A DNA stretch of 64,000 nucleotides from contig OZ020317.1 of NCBI GenBank assembly GCA_963971305.1, positions 10,062,001 through 10,126,000 on the forward strand. Reading direction: 5' to 3'. The notes beneath the pieces were generated by a model. The model worked only from the letters and a program-made list of their open reading frames with translations, did no database searches and was not told the origin of the DNA. Positions 58,736 through 64,000 of this stretch are shown here, one piece after another. Each line of letters opens with the position of its first letter. Position 1 is the stretch's first letter. The DNA comes from Arcuatula senhousia. Its lineage: Eukaryota; Mollusca; Bivalvia; Mytilida; Mytilidae. The translations under genes were made by a program, and so were the position numbers.

Positions 58736-58769
58736 AAAACAGAAATGGCCAGATTTTGTTAATAGGGAA

Positions 58770-58870
58770 GTAGACGACATACAGACCAAAAATCAAATCC
58801 CACGTTTCGGGGCCCGCCCATGTCAAGTGGCTATGATGAGTAGTTGATGAGAAAACTGTTACGAAAATTT
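58770..58870 (+). repeat. Dispersed repeat, related to 38787-38990
   Basis: Shares 'ccaaaaatcaaatccca', 'gatgagtagttgatgagaaa' and 'actgttacgaaa' with the copy in intron 3. Short and non-coding. Confidence 0.55.
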
Positions 58871-58919
58871 TCTACTTTTAACCATTAATGTAAAAAATAA
58901 CGAAGTCAGTAAACAGGAA

Positions 58920-59780
58920 CATCTTGCAGTGAGACCATAATTGATACATGTACCACCTGTATTGAGACCATAACACGTACATGTACTATCTGCATTAAGA
59001 CCATAATACGTACATGTACCACCTGCATTGAGACCATTATATGTATATGTACCATCTGCATTGAGACCGTAATATGTACATGTATTACTTATTTTCTTGA
59101 CCGCGTTGGTCAAGGGTCAATTATTTCAGACTTCTTCATTTAAATACTACCTTAAAGACCGAGAAATTTAAGCTCCGCCCAACCTTGTGAATAAAATAGA
59201 GTAATACCATCTGCATGGAGACCATAATACGTACATGTACCACCTGCATTGAGACCATAATATTTACATGTACCATCTGAATTGAGACCATAATATGTAC
59301 ATGTACATCTTGCAGTGAGACCATAATTTGTACATGTACCACCTGTATTGAGACCATAATACGTACATGTACCATCTGCATTGAGACCATATTACTTACA
59401 TCTACCATCTGAATTGAGACCATAAAATGTACATGTACCATCTGCATTGAGACCATAATATGTACATGTACCATCTGAATTGAGACCATAATACGTACAT
59501 GTACCACCTGCATTGAGGCCATAATACCTACATGTACCACCTGCATTGAGGCCATAATACCTACATGTACCACCTGCATTGAGACCATAATACCTACATG
59601 TACCACCTACATTGACCATAATACCTACATGTACCACCTGCATTGAGACCATAATACCTACATGTACCACCTACATTGACCATAATACCTACATGTACCA
59701 CCTGCATTGACCATAATACCTACATGTACCATCTGCATTGAGACCATAATACGTACATGTACCATTTGCATTGAGACACA
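58920..59780 (+). repeat. 33-bp minisatellite
   Basis: Units like gagaccataatacgtac + atgtaccacctgcatt in two blocks (58920-59095 and 59203-59780) separated by about 110 bp. There are about 5 and 17 units; some have lost about 5 bases after 'cattga' (28-base units at 59607, 59673 and 59708). A 33-base unit is a multiple of three, so long frames (minus strand 59136-59670) appear, but these are array artefacts. Confidence 0.9.
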
Positions 59781-60323
59781 GTATTTAAATGCTAAACATT
59801 TAAATAAAAAAAATTGTAAATATAAGAAAAACAATTAAACCTTTATTAGTACACTAAAGAGAATCAGTGGTGTCTATTTCATCTATATTGGTCTATCGAA
59901 TTCAAAGGATGTTCGAGAAATTGATGATGAACAACAATAGACAATTGACACATATTCATTCAATAGCTGGCTGACTTTAAGAACAGGTGAGTTGATAATA
60001 TTAAACATTTTGGTCAATGTAATTTCCCGACTTTCATCTGTGTAGTATTGCACCTATATATTGTTAAGCCTGATAAATGCTTCTAAAAGTACATCCCGAT
60101 CTTCTCTTTTCAACAGGTCTTTAGGTTCAGAATAATGGATTTTTGCCCTGAGGCTCTTGTTAATTGGATCTGTTGATTTTAACTCCACTAAATGTTGATT
60201 TTGAATCTCTAATAATGTAAAAATTACCTGAAATTATGAAAAAACACAAATAAGCAACATAAAGTACAATATAGTTGGAGACTGATCAAATATCTTTTCA
60301 GGGAAAAAAATCTAGCCTATATA
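59781..60323. other. Non-coding
   Basis: No recognisable gene or repeat. Confidence 0.4.
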
Positions 60324-60325
60324 TA

Positions 60326-61591
60326 CACCTCGCCATAAGTTAAGCAACACCTGTACTCACGTTAATACAGCGTCTATATTTTTCCAAACAATATCCCGAA
60401 ACTTGGTCTATATTTTCTTCCACACATTTCCAACATTTTCTGATTCTAATCAATCATCGTACAATTGTCGGCTTTTGTAGAATGTTCAATATTGGCAAAC
60501 AAATCAAGCAACCCAAAAAGTGTTGTTTCAGTTACAACTTTTGAGTTGCGTAAATTAAGAGTTTTGATGATTAAAACCATAATGTTGTTTGCTCTGTTGT
60601 AACAATTAGGATGTTAACATATCACCTTCAGCATTGTTTGGTGTGTTTTTTTTCGGTTTGAGACCTTAACATTGTAAAGAAATGAAAGCTTACTTTTGCA
60701 TGGTACAAAATGCTGACTTCAGGTTTTTTACATTAATTGATTTTAAAGGTGACATTTTGGTACTCATAACAAATGATACTCATAAAACAGTTCTGAAAAT
60801 CTCATAGTTGGACATTTTTAATGGATATTTTTTCAGTTTTTCGATATTTTTGTTTAAAGGCATCATTGTGACCTTTTGAAGGTTTGCTTCTATTGCGGGA
60901 AGTAGAAGTTAAGTTTGACATTTTATCAATATGGTTGTGGTAACTTACACCAATGGTAAAGCTTTGCCTTACACAAAAACTTAAGAATTGCATATTTTCA
61001 TGCCAATAACAGATTTTAAGTATCCAACCCCTTTTTTTACGGATATGTTCTGGTAGGAATTCAAACAGTTCAAATGCTTTAGTGACATCTTTTAGGTTTA
61101 AACATGTATTAGGGTTAGGACAAACAAATTTGTTTTAGACAAAAAATCGTACACGTTTGCAAAAATTGTGCCTTTTTAGTGTTTTAAACCTTTTAAGGTG
61201 AAAACTGATTAAGTCCCTTTGTTGACCACAGTGGATGCAACTTGAGCTTGAAACCAGTATTTTTGTTTGTATAGTCATGATAGTGGTAATTTGTCATGTT
61301 TTGCAAACATTATATGCATTTATAAGTTGTTATAAGTCTACAATTGATATTGAATCTTAAACTTTTTAAATACTATTTTATCTTAGTTTTTATGCCATTT
61401 TCGAAAAGTTGGATTTTCATGACTTAATTGCAAACATTTCTGATAAAACATCTTAAGTCCATTACAGTTAGAGTCAATACATTGAAGTGATTACTTTTTG
61501 ATTTTCCATCATTTTGTATTATGCGAATATTTCAAGCCATAAAATGATTATGGTTTAAAAAAGTTGGTGTTGCTTAACTTTTGGCGAGGTG
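60326..61591. mobile_element. Non-autonomous Tc1/mariner-like element, 1.27 kb
   Basis: Ends are inverted over 26 bases (25 match): left cacctcgcca..aagttaagc, right its reverse complement. TA flanks both ends (60324-60325, 61592-61593), the target of this superfamily. The interior has no transposase frame, so it is a deleted derivative or MITE. Confidence 0.8.
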
Positions 61592-61605
61592 TACATGTAT
61601 ATATA

Positions 61606-62602
61606 CGTGGGTCATCCATAAAGTTCGTGGACTGCCTTTATATCTTGAAACATTGTACATATAGAGAAACGATTTTTATGTATCAATTAAATGCATCATA
61701 TTGTCAAGTGCTATGCAAAATTTCAAGGCAATATCCTCTGAAACAACAAAAATATGAAAATATGTAATAAAATTGTTCCTAACCCAGAGCAGTCCCACAA
61801 CATAATTGACAATTTTGTAGTTCTTGATTTTCATGTACTTTATGAATGAATTCCAAATTAATTTGGTACTAGAGTTGCCATGAATGCCAATTAAGGTCGC
61901 AACATGAAACATTGAAAATATAAGTTACAATATCTTAATCTCTAAGATTATCTTTAGATGGATTTCTACATTGAACAATATTGCAGTTTCACTTTTGAAA
62001 TGATAATCAATATTTTTTGTCCCAATTATCTTCCCAGAAATGTGCTTAATCTTTAAATATTTTTACAAAACATAATCAGGGATGTTCTTTTATATATACT
62101 GAATTTGTTTGATGGGTTTTCATTTAAGCTTATGACATTGATTGCTTAATCAAACTCCGCACATCCAAATTGATCTGTTCGACTGCTCCGCCTCCTTTGA
62201 AAAATGTCACATTTTTTCTTTAACTTGCCACCATCATTTAATTTCATTTTTCTATTTCTCAAAATCTACTTAACGTACAACCTTTAAATGTTTAGAGATA
62301 TAGCCACATATTCTATAGTTTCTTTTAATGTAGTTTAGTTTTTGTGTTTCTTGAAATGTTTTATAGTACTTTTGTATATTATAATGTACAATATTTTCAT
62401 TGAAATTTTGACTGCTCCGGGTCATGGAACCTCATATGCCGAAAATTAGAATAGAAAGACTATACACACAGTATTTTTTTATGAAAGTTGCATATTTCAA
62501 GTCCCAAATGTTACAAATATTTAACACAATAACATTTTTCAGAATAATGCGCCATATATTAGAAAATTTAGACCAGCCCATGAACTTTTAGGACAACCCT
62601 CG
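61606..62602. mobile_element. Second TIR element, about 1.0 kb
   Basis: TIRs of about 28 bases match at 21 positions (cgtgggtcatccataaag / reverse cgagggttgtcctaaaag). TA-rich flanks on both sides; TA at 61604-61605 and 62603-62604. It is next to the first element, with 12 bases between. No transposase frame. Mismatched TIRs suggest it is old. Confidence 0.65.
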
Positions 62603-62604
62603 TA

Positions 62605-62828
62605 TATATATGAGGGTGTGGATGGGGTTTACAGAATAGAGAATAAAGGCTAAAAAAGTTAACAGATAAAGAATAATGACCAAAAAACTAAAGAATAGAG
62701 AATAATAATCCTTACAGAATAAAGAATAATGTGAAAAATGGCAAAAACCTTTGCAGATTAGAAAATAAAGGGCAAACAAATTTCACAATACAGAATTGAG
62801 GACACCCCCATCCACACCCTCATATATA
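62605..62828. mobile_element. 224-bp MITE with 23-bp perfect TIRs
   Basis: Left arm 62605-62627 and right arm 62806-62828 (tatatatgagggtgtgg..) are perfect reverse complements. The interior is A-rich with repeats of 'agaataaagaataat'. It directly abuts the previous element. Confidence 0.85.
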
Positions 62829-63419
62829 CAGTAGTTGTGAGATTTGCCTTCCTGTGGTTTTTCATTCCATTTAATTTTTTCAACAATTATCGAAATTTCC
62901 TATTTTCAAAATTGTAAACTGCTATACACCAGGTTTCTTTCTCTGATGTCAAATTTGTCATTGCTTTTTCGAAATACAATGTATATGTACATGTGTAATG
63001 GATCTCAGACTGCTTCTTTTACAAAACTTTTGCCACCACCATTCAACTCAGTATACCATGTTTTCTCCCTATACCAAATTACATTGAAGTCGGAAAGACT
63101 TTGAAAAAAAATGGTAAACATGGCAGCCCAGACAAAAATTTTCTCATCACCATTCAACTCGTGTGTTCATGTTTCCTTGCTATCATTGAAATCAAAAAAT
63201 GTTAAAAAAATCTGTAAAATTATAATTAAGCCATTTAGAAAATGACCATCTGCACAAAAATTTAAATATCAACTTTCCACTTGGCATATATCATGTATAT
63301 ACCAAGCCAAATTCATCAAAAATGAAAAAAAAACTGCATTTTTTACCCCTATGTTCTATTGATAGATACCATTGCCATATATTTTAGCAAAGGTCATAAA
63401 AAACACACTGTTAAATGTA
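62829..63419. other. Non-coding
   Basis: Small open frames only; no domain or repeat recognised apart from a few 'accattcaactc' copies. Confidence 0.4.
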
Positions 63420-63578
63420 GACATGCAAAGGATTGCCGCCAAGTTTCATCAAATTCCATTCAGTAATTTCAGAGGAGAAGATTTTTAAAAGGTTGACAAA
63501 TGGCGTCAGACCACAACGAAAGACAGACTCAAAGTGATGGCAATAACTCACCAAATAAAGGTCAGGTGAGCTAAAAAG
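63420..63578 (+). mobile_element. Family B element 3' tail
   Basis: Has the tail blocks (ttccattcagtaatttcaga, ggagaagatttttaaaagg, acagactcaaagtgatggca) and a decayed end hairpin with 'ggtcaggtgagct'. No core. Confidence 0.7.
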
Positions 63579-63789
63579 TGTTATATTGGGCCAAAAATAA
63601 AAAAGTAATTTGTTTGCCAACTCCCGACCAACCTAATTTTAACTCCACAACTGCAAAGTTTTTATAGCCAAAATTGTGGCAACTTTTTTCTTATTTTTAC
63701 TTTTTTCCAAATACTGGATTTTTTAAATTCTCAATCCTTATACGGATATTTTTAGTAATTAAAGCTTTGAAAAACAAGAGTTAACACTA

Positions 63790-64000
63790 AAGTATGTCTC
63801 GCCTGCCGGCACCATAAGAAACAATTATTCTTTCTTACTTCTACTATTTTTTGAATTTACATGGATTTTCAGTTTCTGAGATCAAAAGATGTTTATAGAA
63901 CTTAAATATTGCAAATATATGCAATTAAAATAATCAAAGTCACTCAATCGGAAAATCAAGGTCAAGGTCAAAAGATGGGGATGCAACTGAGCTAATCTAC
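63790..64000 (+). mobile_element. Family A element start, cut by window end
   Basis: Begins 'aagtatgtctcgcctgccgg' and runs into the same core as 40655 (ttctgagatcaaaagatg, aatcggaaaatcaagg, gatggggatgcaactg). The rest lies outside the window. Confidence 0.7.

Noticed and set aside
59136..59670. Long minus-strand frame in the 33-bp minisatellite
   Set aside because: The unit length is a multiple of three, so an open frame is expected by chance. No start context or domain.

Overview
The window is AT-rich, intron-bearing animal DNA crowded with repeats. It looks like a bivalve mollusc, most likely a mussel (Mytilus or a close relative). The reasons are a DZIP3-like HEPN / STAND NTPase / ankyrin gene of the kind expanded in bivalves, several tandem-core dispersed repeats with a terminal hairpin, a BEL/Pao retrotransposon, degenerate non-LTR and Penelope-like elements, tRNA-derived SINEs and TIR MITEs. 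The species call is inference from family content; no search was run.

The main gene lies on the minus strand from 44266 to 15887. Four exons were joined by hand using GT/AG sites and codon phase: exon 1 (44266-43346, HEPN domain), exon 2 (42572-42314, heptad-like coiled coil), exon 3 (40225-40178, a 48-base linker) and exon 4 (19406-15887, STAND P-loop domain and about 20 ankyrin repeats). The phases match at all three junctions. Exon 4 carries a one-base contraction in a T-run at about 16600 that breaks the frame; it lies in the second copy of a duplicated block of four ankyrin repeats.

Intron 3 (about 20.8 kb) holds a nest of transposons. A degenerate LINE runs from about 21.2 to 38.1 kb and has an SGNH-hydrolase-like ORF1. 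A hammerhead-ribozyme repeat and a local tandem duplication break its endonuclease. A BEL/Pao element (23787-34280) then inserted there with a 5-bp target duplication, and it in turn holds LINE tails, a SWIM/ULP-like pseudogene and a 380-390 bp tandem repeat. A SINE, a (CTAA)n-tailed SINE-like element and tandem-core repeats sit on either side.

The left flank (1-15.3 kb) has an FN3-domain pseudogene at 2.7-3.85 kb, a 52-bp minisatellite at 5.3-8.16 kb with a 312-bp higher-order repeat, and three tandem-core elements. The right flank (44-64 kb) has a six-unit 182-bp array, a 361-bp hammerhead-ribozyme dimer at 49.2-49.7 kb, three Penelope-like RT remnants, a 33-bp minisatellite, three consecutive TIR elements and two further dispersed repeats.

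The most unusual finding is three complete type I hammerhead ribozyme folds on the minus strand (23358-23403, 49251-49296, 49612-49657). They delimit 361-372 bp monomers, which is the layout of a retrozyme that makes small circular RNAs. No CRISPR array, operon, rRNA gene or functional tRNA gene was seen.
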